A stretch of 62,566 bases of DNA from Deltaproteobacteria bacterium (GTDB lineage Bacteria > Desulfobacterota > Deferrisomatia > Deferrisomatales > JACRMM01). Under the pieces are notes generated by a model. The model was given only the letters and a program-made list of their open reading frames with translations. It was not told the DNA's origin and did no database searches. Shown one piece after another: positions 1-7,034 of the stretch. Within the stretch, counting starts at the first letter, position 1; every line of letters begins with the position of its first letter. The DNA lies in NCBI GenBank assembly GCA_016214985.1, contig JACRMM010000051.1:1-62566 (forward strand), written 5' to 3'. The position numbers and the translations under genes are program-made.

Positions 1-1
1 C

Positions 2-880
2 GGCGTCTCCCAGGACTTCCTCACCGGCAAGCACGGGCCCTGCCCGATGTGCGGCGGGAAGGACCGCTTCCGGTTCGACGACAAGGGCGGCCGAGGGACG
101 TGGATCTGCGGCCGCACCTGCGGATCTGGAAACGGGTTTGAACTCCTGATCCGACTGCACCGTTGGAGCTACCAGGAGGCTGCACAGGCCGTGCACGGCA
201 TCGTCGGTGGGTCAACGGCAAGGCAGACGCCCGAGGCCACCAAAAGGGACCCGGCGCGCCTCCTCGCCCGCATTAAGAGCGAGTGCCGACCCCTGACCGG
301 CTCCGACCCGGCGTCGACCTACCTGCGGGCTCGCGGGCTCCGGATCCTGCCCTCCCCTCTTCGGTATCACCCCTCCCTTGCCTACTACGACGACGGCAAG
401 CACAAGGGACCGTTCCCTACCCTCGTGGCGACGGTGGAAGGTCCCGAGGGAGATCTGCGGTCGCTCCACGTCACGTACCTGAACAACGGGCGCAAGGCCG
501 CGGTGCGGAGCGCCCGGAAGGTCATGCCGCCCATCGGGACCATCACCGGGGCAGCGGTGCGGCTCTTCCCGCTGGCCGAGTACCTGGGGCTTGCCGAGGG
601 GATCGAGACGGCGATTGCCGCGCATGAACTCTTCGGCCTGCCCGTGTGGGCGGCGCTCAACGCGAACGGGTTGGAACGCTTCGACCCGCCGGCCGGCGTG
701 AGGCGCATCACGGTCTTCGGCGACAACGACGAGAGCTTCGCCGGGCAGAAGGCCGCTTTCGGCGCGGCAGCCCGGCTGACGGCGAAAGGCATCACGACGG
801 ACGTGCGGCTTCCCGAGCGACCGGGCTACGACTTCCTGGACGTGCTTTGCTGCCTGCGGATGAGGGAGAGACCGACCTGA
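2..880 (+). CDS. P4-type zinc-binding/Toprim primase, 5' truncated by window edge
   Basis: The reading frame is open from the first bases, so the true start lies outside the window; 292 residues are visible. Near the N-terminus is a zinc ribbon (CPMC, then C-x3-C about 20 residues later) followed by GKDRFRFDDK, the signature of the P4 alpha primase zinc-binding domain. Further on, LAEGIETAIAA and VFGDNDESFAG give the acidic Toprim residues of a primase catalytic core. No helicase domain follows, so this is a stand-alone primase rather than full P4 alpha. Such proteins prime replication of phage satellites and integrative elements, which fits the small phage-like ORFs downstream and the tRNA gene at 4033. 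Family is clear; the role in this element is inferred. Confidence 0.85.
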   Translation, partial: GVSQDFLTGKHGPCPMCGGKDRFRFDDKGGRGTWICGRTCGSGNGFELLIRLHRWSYQEAAQAVHGIVGGSTARQTPEATKRDPARLLARIKSECRPLTGSDPASTYLRARGLRILPSPLRYHPSLAYYDDGKHKGPFPTLVATVEGPEGDLRSLHVTYLNNGRKAAVRSARKVMPPIGTITGAAVRLFPLAEYLGLAEGIETAIAAHELFGLPVWAALNANGLERFDPPAGVRRITVFGDNDESFAGQKAAFGAAARLTAKGITTDVRLPERPGYDFLDVLCCLRMRERPT

Positions 881-897
881 GAACGGCGGGCAAAAAA

Positions 898-927
898 GAA
901 GCGGCCACAGGAGGAGTGAGCCGCTTC
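898..927. repeat. 8-bp inverted repeat after the primase gene
   Basis: GAAGCGGC and GCCGCTTC form a perfect 8-bp stem with a 14-base loop, 17 bases after the primase stop. An A-run precedes it and no T-run follows on the + strand, so it would be a better terminator for leftward transcription. Its function is uncertain. Confidence 0.35.
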
Positions 928-998
928 AAGAGTGGGAACAACGCCTCCAATGCTACAGGTCCCCCATGAGGTCCGGGTGAGTTGACGGTGAGAAACTG

Positions 999-1148
999 GT
1001 GAAGGCAGCAGGAGTCAGCAAGGTCCTCGGCCTCGGCTGTCCTGTCTGCCGCGCCTGGCGACTGAGAGACGCCGAGGAGAGAGACGACGACCGACACGCG
1101 CCCGGGTGCGCCCTGCGGGGCGTGACCGACTGCCGGGCGGGACGGTGA
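999..1148 (+). CDS. Possible 49-residue Cys-rich small protein
   Basis: A GTG-started frame of 49 codons with GCPVCRAW near residue 14 and two later cysteines (GCALRGVTDC), a pattern that could bind zinc. GGTGAG lies upstream as a weak ribosome binding site. It sits in the otherwise empty stretch 881-1297 between the primase and the next phage-like ORF. Only the cysteine spacing and the position support it, and chance is a real alternative in DNA this GC-rich. No family is recognised. The rest of 881-1297 shows nothing except the hairpin at 898-927. Confidence 0.25.
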   Translation: MKAAGVSKVLGLGCPVCRAWRLRDAEERDDDRHAPGCALRGVTDCRAGR

Positions 1149-1297
1149 TGCGCTCGGCTCCCGGGAGCCCCCGGGGGGGAGGGGTCCGACCCCCACCCCC
1201 TTAATACTCCGCGCGAGGGTGGTAAGAGGCAATTTGCTGATTTCCGGTTTCTTCAGCCCGCTCAAACGAACGCAGTAACCCATAGAACGAGGACGCG

Positions 1298-1684
1298 ATG
1301 GAGACAAGAAGCAAGCGAGGAGGAGCAAGGCCTGGAACGGGAGGGGCGCGGCCGGGAGCCGGCCGAAAGCCCATGGATATCTCCGAAAAGGAGAAGGCCT
1401 CGGTTCTCAAAGCCGCCCGTCTGGCGGCCAAGAAATATGGGAGTACCCCATGGGAGATCCTGTTTCGCATTATGCACAACGACTTGGATCAAACCGACGT
1501 GACGGTTCGGGAACAACTCGCGGCGATCAAGATATTCAGGGAGTGCGTCATTGCGACGACGAGCCATAACGTCAACGAGGAGACCCCCCCTTGCGCCCCC
1601 GTCGTCTTGCCCATGATGGCCGACGACCCGGCGAAACTCGACATGAACGCAACGCCTTTGATGCGTGGGGAGGCCCTTCAATGA
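1298..1684 (+). CDS. Phage-type small protein with GARPGAGRK motif
   Basis: 128 residues. The N-terminus carries two glycine/arginine repeats ending in GGARPGAGRKP, a motif seen at the start of many small phage or plasmid proteins, including some small terminase subunits. A helical middle part follows (KEKASVLKAARLAAKKYG, then a segment around VREQLAAIKIFREC) and a low-complexity tail. The stop overlaps the next start as ATGA, so the two are probably cotranslated. A terminase-small-like or DNA-binding role is possible but not shown. ATG start with GAGGACGCG upstream. Confidence 0.55.
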   Translation: METRSKRGGARPGTGGARPGAGRKPMDISEKEKASVLKAARLAAKKYGSTPWEILFRIMHNDLDQTDVTVREQLAAIKIFRECVIATTSHNVNEETPPCAPVVLPMMADDPAKLDMNATPLMRGEALQ

Positions 1685-1875
1685 ACAAGCGGCAGGCAGC
1701 GAAGCAGAAAGCCCTCCTGATGGAATCTCGGAGGGAACTCCCGAAGAGGAAGACGGTGGAGCAATTCGCCGCCCACGTTCCGCGCCCTCCTAGCCGAGGT
1801 GGACGCGACGAAGGGGCAGTTCGTGAAGGTGATGTGGGAATGAAACAAGCAGGAAGGCGGAAGGCCCTCACTTGA
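1681..1875 (+). CDS. Small basic hypothetical protein, coupled to the preceding gene
   Basis: 64 residues beginning MNKRQAAKQKALLMESRR, basic and helical at the N-terminus, with a Pro/Arg/Gly-rich tail. The ATG overlaps the stop of the preceding gene (ATGA), which supports this start over the in-frame upstream one. No family is recognised. It probably belongs to the same element cassette; the C-terminal half looks weakly coding, so the true gene may be shorter or decayed. Confidence 0.4.
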   Translation: MNKRQAAKQKALLMESRRELPKRKTVEQFAAHVPRPPSRGGRDEGAVREGDVGMKQAGRRKALT

Positions 1876-1980
1876 CGTGCCCGCCTCACCAAGTATTTTC
1901 CCCGCGCGTGCGTCCGACGCACTGCGGGCCGGCCATGGGGTGGCGAGACGGATGGAGCGCAAGGAGAGGAGGGGGAAGAC

Positions 1981-2574
1981 GTGAAGGCAAGAATTGGGGC
2001 GGGACTGCTGGCCCTTAGTCTGGGGGCTGTTTCCGGGTGCGGTTGGCTGTTCTCCCAAAAACAGTTGCGCCCGAGCCCGCCTGAGTATGTGGCAGCGATT
2101 CCAGAAAGCTCGAAGCTGGCGGTGATCCCTTTCAACCACTACATAGACCAGCAGCAATTCGCCTCGCAAATTGAGGCACAGCTGGTGGCGCTCGGGTTCT
2201 CTCTTGTGGTTCCGTCAGAGGGTGCGAAGCAGATCGAAGAGCGTAAGGGCGCGTCCATGGACTCGAGTAGTAACCAAACCTCAGCTCGCAGCACGGGTGG
2301 TAACTTAGAACTCCAGGAGGTGCGTATCGCTAAGTACCTGGAAGCCGAGGGAACTCCTGTCGACTACTTCGTCTATACCATCTGGACAGAGAATCTGTCA
2401 GGGTCCGTGAAAGTATCTAGGAAGTCGGATCGTCAGGTTCTTGGGGTGGTGCAGATCAGGGCGCGGGACCCCCGCGAGCTCCAGCCACAACTGCTTTCCG
2501 GGCTCGAAAAGATGCGCCTAATCTACAAGAAGGGGTCTGTGTCTGTGGCCCCTCCCCCGCCCCTGGCGCAGTAA
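1981..2574 (+). CDS. Small lipoprotein of unknown function
   Basis: 197 residues from a GTG start behind a strong purine-rich site (GGAGAGGAGGGGGA). A basic N-terminus and hydrophobic stretch end in LGAVSGC, a good type II signal peptide with the lipid-modified cysteine near residue 20, so the product should be a membrane-anchored periplasmic or outer-membrane protein. The mature part has a segment around SSKLAVIPFNHYIDQQQFASQI resembling lipoproteins that assemble at the outer membrane, but no family can be named. The serine/asparagine-rich middle is probably a linker. It is the first of three consecutive lipoprotein genes. Confidence 0.65.
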   Translation: MKARIGAGLLALSLGAVSGCGWLFSQKQLRPSPPEYVAAIPESSKLAVIPFNHYIDQQQFASQIEAQLVALGFSLVVPSEGAKQIEERKGASMDSSSNQTSARSTGGNLELQEVRIAKYLEAEGTPVDYFVYTIWTENLSGSVKVSRKSDRQVLGVVQIRARDPRELQPQLLSGLEKMRLIYKKGSVSVAPPPPLAQ

Positions 2575-2707
2575 TCCCGGCAAGCTACCCGCAAGACGCC
2601 CGCACCCTGACGACAGTTCAACGCGGAGGGGTGAGACGGTTCCTTGACGCCCTCCCCCCTTCCGGTAGGTTCCGCGCTTGAATGTCAGGAAATGGTAGGA
2701 GGGAGAG

Positions 2708-3178
2708 ATGAAGAACGGGGAGACTGTCGCGGTAGTGGTACTGGTGGCGCTGGGGCTGGCCGGGTGCGGGGCGATCCATCGGTCGTACGCAAAGCCGGAG
2801 GCGTACCGGGGGGTTCGAACCATCCGCCTCGTTGACGAGACGTCGCCCATCCTCCTGCGAGCCTCGAACGCTGCCCAGGTGGCCGAAGCCTTTAGGATGG
2901 ACTTCGAGGGAAAGGGATACACGGTCTGTTCGACGCCCGATTGCCGGGCCGATGCGGTGGGGACGGTTCGGGCGACGCGCTACGAGCAGCGAGAACTGAA
3001 CACGGTGAGGCAGACGGTCTACTCCCTCGTCGCCTTTCGGCTAGATTTGAGGCGGTCCGACGGCCAAGTGCTCCTGGCCGTGGAACCATACAGCGAGGAC
3101 ACGCTCGCGTTGGATTTCGTGGCGGGACGATTGGTCCAGGATACCATGGACTACTACGTGCCGAAGTGCTCCCCGTGA
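2708..3178 (+). CDS. Small lipoprotein, first of a paralogous pair
   Basis: 156 residues. The signal peptide ends in LGLAGCG, giving a lipid-modified cysteine at about residue 20. The mature protein starts HRSYAKPEAYRGVRTIRL and ends DYYVPKCSP; both ends are nearly the same in the next gene. Two central cysteines (VCSTPDC) are also shared and could form a disulfide in the periplasm. GGAGGGAGAG precedes the ATG. The last codon overlaps the GTG of its paralogue (GTGA), so the pair is translationally coupled. Function unknown. Confidence 0.7.
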   Translation: MKNGETVAVVVLVALGLAGCGAIHRSYAKPEAYRGVRTIRLVDETSPILLRASNAAQVAEAFRMDFEGKGYTVCSTPDCRADAVGTVRATRYEQRELNTVRQTVYSLVAFRLDLRRSDGQVLLAVEPYSEDTLALDFVAGRLVQDTMDYYVPKCSP

Positions 3179-3675
3179 CAAGGCGCTCGGCGATGGTGGT
3201 GTGTCTCGTGCTGGCGGGGTGCGCAGGCCACCGCTCCTACGCTCCGCCAGAGGCTTACCGAGGCGTCAAGACCATCCGCCTTGTTGACGAGACCTCGCCG
3301 ATCCTGCTGCGCACCTCAGACGCCGGCCGGGTGGCCCCCCTTGTCAGGCTGGTCTTCGAGACGCAGGGTTACGAGGTGTGCACGACGCCCGAGTGCTCGG
3401 CGGATGCCTCCGGGACGATTAGGACGACGCAGTACGAGGCAGGCGAACGCATCAAGACCGGCTTGAGCGGGATATTTTCACCACTGAGAGTGATCGGACT
3501 CCCGGTGACCAAGACCTATTCCACCGTCGCCTTTCGGCTGGACCTGAGCAGGGCGAACGGGCAAGTGCTCCTCGCCCTCCAACCGTACCGACAGGACACC
3601 GTCTCGGTTGAATCCCTGACGGGGCAACTCGTCCAGGAACTCCTGGACTACTACGTGCCGAAGTGCTCGCCGTGA
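3175..3675 (+). CDS. Small lipoprotein, second of a paralogous pair
   Basis: 166 residues from a GTG that overlaps the stop of its paralogue; this start gives MTRRSAMVVCLVLAGCAG, a complete short lipoprotein signal, whereas the longer in-frame version would run through the preceding gene. The mature part mirrors its neighbour (HRSYAPPEAYRGVKTIRL, VCTTPEC, DYYVPKCSP) with an extra insert of about 20 residues in the middle (around SGIFSPLRVIGLPVTK). It is a tandem duplication that has since diverged. Function unknown; location predicted as lipid-anchored periplasmic. Confidence 0.7.
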   Translation: MTRRSAMVVCLVLAGCAGHRSYAPPEAYRGVKTIRLVDETSPILLRTSDAGRVAPLVRLVFETQGYEVCTTPECSADASGTIRTTQYEAGERIKTGLSGIFSPLRVIGLPVTKTYSTVAFRLDLSRANGQVLLALQPYRQDTVSVESLTGQLVQELLDYYVPKCSP

Positions 3676-4032
3676 TCTCCGAAAGCCGCACCGCCCACGC
3701 GACGGGGAGAAACTGACCCATCACCTCGCCCGTGGAGGCGCGGCGAGCGGTGACGCTGCGCTTGACACGCTTCGAGTGACCATTACCGTGGACGCGACAA
3801 CCGGCGCCGCTTCTCCCCCCGGAGGTGCGCCGGTACGCCCCCCAAGGCAGTGAGTGGCCGCGGGGGGCGGTTCTTCGTCCGGGTGCGGGAATGGGACCCG
3901 CGGCGCGGAGTCGCCGGCCGCGACAGGTCACGGACAAGACGCACCGCGTCAGATTGTGTACCCCAGCGTGTACCCCAGCCCAAGAAAGCCAAAAGGGGCT
4001 ACGACTCTAGAGCCGTAACTCCTTGAAATTAC
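3676..4032. other. Non-coding junction between integrative element and tRNA-Thr; probable att region
   Basis: No convincing gene in this 357-bp stretch. A 12-bp unit GTGTACCCCAGC occurs twice in tandem (3956-3967 and 3968-3979). The tRNA gene on the other side points its 3' end at this junction, the usual geometry of an integrase attachment site in a tRNA gene. The matching second copy of the tRNA 3' end and the integrase would lie outside the window, so the exact att core cannot be set. Confidence 0.4.
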
Positions 4033-4108
<76 letters not shown>

Positions 4109-4124
4109 GCGGAAGAAGACCGAG

Positions 4125-4154
4125 GTTATAGCAAACGGAACAGGCCGGTGTAAA
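4125..4154 (-). promoter_or_regulatory. Sigma-70 promoter for tRNA-Thr
   Basis: On the minus strand TTTACA (4149-4154) and TATAAC (4125-4130) are separated by 18 bases and lie just upstream of the tRNA 5' end at 4108. Spacing and sequence fit a housekeeping promoter. Confidence 0.65.
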
Positions 4155-4166
4155 GGCGAAATCCTC

Positions 4167-5627
4167 TTATCCCCGGAGAGCGAGGCTGATGAGGTCGGCC
4201 AGGGTGGCGAGCGTCTCGATGTCGTCGTCGTGAAACGGCTCCTCTCCCTCGTTTCGGTCGGCGTAGAGCACTCCGATGGTCTCCGTGTCCTTCAGGATGG
4301 GAAGGACGGCAAAGCAGGGAGCATCGAGCGTGCGCGCCTCCCGGGCGCTCAGGAGTCGGGAGAAGTATGGCATGCGCGCATCGAAGGCGTGCACCGTCTG
4401 CCCGGCGCGCAGGACTTCGGTGATCACCCCCTCTTCGTCCCGCGGAAACACGAAGCCCTCCAGAAATGCCGGGGTCACGTCGCCGTCTGCCCAGGCAGGG
4501 CGGACCGCGGCGGCGGGGCCACCGCCGAGGCCCACAACCGTTCGGCGGGATCCGGCGATCTCACGGGCCGCCCGAAGAACGCGGAGAATGACCGTCTCCC
4601 TCGCGGCTCCCTGCACCAGTAGGGCGTGCACCTCCCGGATCGCCGCCATCTCCGCCCTTCTCGCCTCGGTCCGCCGTCGCTCGCCCTCCTGCTCGCTGAA
4701 GACATCGGAGAGGCGCCGGTTCTCTTCCTCTACCCACAGGGCGTAAACCTTGAGGTCGCCCACTTCGATTTCGAAGAAACTCGCGTACTCGCAAAGCCTG
4801 GCGGGAAGGCCCTGCAGGATGCCAAGCACGGGACCCACGGGCTTGCGCAACACACGGGCCAGCTTCGGCGCCAGGTCGTGCGCATCGGGCGAGTCCCCCG
4901 ACAGCGCCCCCGACAACGTCTTGGCCGCGCTGACAAGGAAGGCCAGCAGGTCTCCCCGGTCGGACGGCGGCGCCGAAAAGCAGCGATGGTGCTGGGTCAT
5001 CGCCTTCCGGAGGACCTCGGGCAGCTCCCACCGTCGCGCCAACTCGCCCGCAACTCCGGTGTGGTCAACACCGAACAGCTCCCGTTCGGCCGCCAGGAGG
5101 CCCGGGCCACGGGGCGCACTCCCGTAGAGCTGGCTCGCCCGCTCGGGGTCGTGTTGGGCCAGGACGAGCTTCCCCACGTCGTGGAGAAGACCGGCCACGA
5201 AGGCCTCCTCCGAAACCGTCACCCCGAAGAGCCCCGCCAACTCCTGGCAGATGACGGCGGTAGAAATGGCCTCGCGCCAGAACCCTTCGAGGATGGCCCC
5301 TCCCCTTTGGAGCGCCGAGAGCAGGTGGTACGTGCCGAGCCCCAGAGACATCGCCCGCACCGACTGAAACCCCAGGAGCATGACGGCGCGGGAGACCGTG
5401 GTGACACGCTGCGCATACAGCGCGTATCGCGCCGAGTTGGCGATGCGCAGGAGCTTCAACGTGAGCGCCTGGTCCCGCAGGATGACCTCCGCCATCTCCG
5501 CCGCGCTGGCCTTGGGATCGGAGGCCACGCGGGCGATCTTCACGAGCACCTGGGGCAGGCTGGGCAGCTCCCTCATCTCGTCGAGGAAGCCGAACGTGTT
5601 TTCGGTGGCACGCCGGGCCTCAGCCAT
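4167..5627 (-). CDS. HDOD domain protein with C-terminal GAF domain
   Basis: 486 residues. Residues about 15-215 form an HDOD domain, recognisable from ELPSLPQVLVKI, the LRIANSARYAL segment and AGLLHDVGKLVL; the last keeps an HD pair, although HDOD proteins generally lack HD phosphodiesterase activity. Residues about 320-486 resemble a GAF domain (ending GVLYADRNEGEEPFHDDD). HDOD proteins act as non-catalytic signalling partners, often linked to c-di-GMP or chemotaxis networks. The start overlaps the upstream HDOD gene by 8 bases, so the two are an operon. The tRNA-Thr follows on the same strand but has its own promoter. Confidence 0.85.
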   Translation of the reverse strand: MAEARRATENTFGFLDEMRELPSLPQVLVKIARVASDPKASAAEMAEVILRDQALTLKLLRIANSARYALYAQRVTTVSRAVMLLGFQSVRAMSLGLGTYHLLSALQRGGAILEGFWREAISTAVICQELAGLFGVTVSEEAFVAGLLHDVGKLVLAQHDPERASQLYGSAPRGPGLLAAERELFGVDHTGVAGELARRWELPEVLRKAMTQHHRCFSAPPSDRGDLLAFLVSAAKTLSGALSGDSPDAHDLAPKLARVLRKPVGPVLGILQGLPARLCEYASFFEIEVGDLKVYALWVEEENRRLSDVFSEQEGERRRTEARRAEMAAIREVHALLVQGAARETVILRVLRAAREIAGSRRTVVGLGGGPAAAVRPAWADGDVTPAFLEGFVFPRDEEGVITEVLRAGQTVHAFDARMPYFSRLLSAREARTLDAPCFAVLPILKDTETIGVLYADRNEGEEPFHDDDIETLATLADLISLALRG

Positions 5628-6480
5628 GGCCGCTTCTCTCCTCGGCCAGGCTGGACGCCAGCCGGTCCCGAAGGTCGTCGAGCGCGTCGGCTGCCGGCCC
5701 CAGACCGGCGAGGGCCTGCACGGGCACTGGGGGGACCTCAGTCCCGATACCCGGAGCCACGCTCCAGGCCAGCCAATCTGCTACGGCGGCGAGGCATCCC
5801 AGCTCCGACGGTTCCTCGTCGTGATGGGTCCCCACGGCATCGGCCAACGCGACGGGGATCTCCCACTGTTCCAGGAGCACCTGCCCGAGGTGCCCGTGGT
5901 GGAAGCCCAGCTGCGCCAACTCGCCCGCGGTGCCGATCGATCTCGCGTAGACGCGCGGGAACTTGGCGGCCATGACGCCCTTGGCGATGTCGTGAAACAG
6001 CCCGGCGAGGAACGCCTCCTCCGCAGCGTCCCCATGCCCCTCGACCCGGCGACGCAGCTCGCGGCACGCCACCCCGGCCGCGAAACAGTGCTCCCACAGG
6101 AGGTTCGCGTGCGGGCCGGCCGCGGCGAGCACCCGGTGCACGGCCGAGCTCAGGATCAGGGTGTGGATCGTCTTGAAGCCGAGGAGAAGGATGGCGGACG
6201 CAAGGGTGGAGATGGCCCGTTTTCGTCGATAGAAGGCCGAGTTGGCCAAGCGGAGGACGCTGAGCGCGAGCGCCGGGTCCCGGCTCAGCACCGCCTGTAG
6301 CTCTTCCGGCTCGGTGGTGGGGTTAGAGAGGAGGGCCAACGCCTCCTGGGCCACCAAGGGCAGAGCAGGAAGGTCGCGGACCATGCCGGCAACACGGTCG
6401 AGGGCAGCGCGTTCCATGGCAGACGCTCGTTCGGCCTGGGGTAAATTCGACGCCATCCCGCAATGGATCGGCACGAACAC
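5620..6480 (-). CDS. HDOD domain protein
   Basis: 286 residues, essentially one HDOD domain: DLPALPLVAQEALALL near the N-terminus, SVLRLANSAFYRRK, LLLGFKTIHTLILSS and AGLFHDIAKGVMAAKFP. It lacks the GAF domain of its downstream partner, so the two are related by domain but not simple copies. The given GTG start has AAGG about 8 bases upstream; an ATG 24 bases further in (MASNLPQAER) is an equally possible start. It is cotranscribed with the downstream gene through an 8-base overlap. Output partner unknown. Confidence 0.8.
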   Translation of the reverse strand: MFVPIHCGMASNLPQAERASAMERAALDRVAGMVRDLPALPLVAQEALALLSNPTTEPEELQAVLSRDPALALSVLRLANSAFYRRKRAISTLASAILLLGFKTIHTLILSSAVHRVLAAAGPHANLLWEHCFAAGVACRELRRRVEGHGDAAEEAFLAGLFHDIAKGVMAAKFPRVYARSIGTAGELAQLGFHHGHLGQVLLEQWEIPVALADAVGTHHDEEPSELGCLAAVADWLAWSVAPGIGTEVPPVPVQALAGLGPAADALDDLRDRLASSLAEERSGHG

Positions 6481-6550
6481 CTCGGACCTTCAGTCGAGCG
6501 TTGCTTCTCGTCGTCGCCCGTGTACCGGCCGGGCGTCTGCCCCTCGGCCC

Positions 6551-6790
6551 CTACCGGTTGCGAGAGTCCGGCCTCGGCTCCCGCGAAGCGAGGGAACGGG
6601 TCGGTGTGGTGCGCCGACGCTCACCCCGAACGGCTGAGACGTGGGCGAAGAAGCGGGCGCGCCGGTACGCCCTGGAGGCCTCGAAGAGCTCCCCTTCCTC
6701 CGTCGCCAGGCGGCCGAGCCCCTCGTAGAACGAGGTCAGGGGGTCTTGCGTCGAATCGGATTGGGCCGGGAGGTTGAGTCGAGTCGTCAT
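6551..6790 (-). CDS. Possible small hypothetical protein (79 residues)
   Basis: The ATG follows a good site (GAGGAGG), and the first half is helical and plausibly coding (TSFYEGLGRLATEEGELFEA). The second half is Arg/Thr/Pro-rich and may be non-coding. It stands alone between the HDOD pair and the transporter-fusion gene. No family is recognised. Apart from this ORF and the terminator at 6970-7011, nothing was found in 6481-7034. Confidence 0.35.
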   Translation of the reverse strand: MTTRLNLPAQSDSTQDPLTSFYEGLGRLATEEGELFEASRAYRRARFFAHVSAVRGERRRTTPTRSLASREPRPDSRNR

Positions 6791-6969
6791 GTCCGTCCCT
6801 CCTCGTCACGTCCTCGTCACGGGTTCCGGTCGCCCAGGGTACACGCTCCGCAGGGCGGTGGGTCCCCTGCTCGGGCACTTCTATCCGAACGGGCCGCGGA
6901 TTTCGCCGATCGGCTCTCGGCCTTGCGACTCTCCTCCATCCTCCACAAACCTTCGTTCGCGGGCCACCA

Positions 6970-7011
6970 GAAAAGAGACGGGCCGCCCCGCCGTGCTGGC
7001 AGAAGCGGCCC
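6970..7011 (-). terminator. Rho-independent terminator of the transporter-fusion gene
   Basis: On the minus strand GGGCCGC (7005-7011) pairs with GCGGCCC (6980-6986) across an 18-base loop and is followed by GTCTCTTTTC. It lies 24 bases after the stop of the HisKA-transporter gene, in the right orientation to end that transcript. Confidence 0.65.
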
Positions 7012-7034
7012 TGAGAGACAATACGCTCTCGGAA

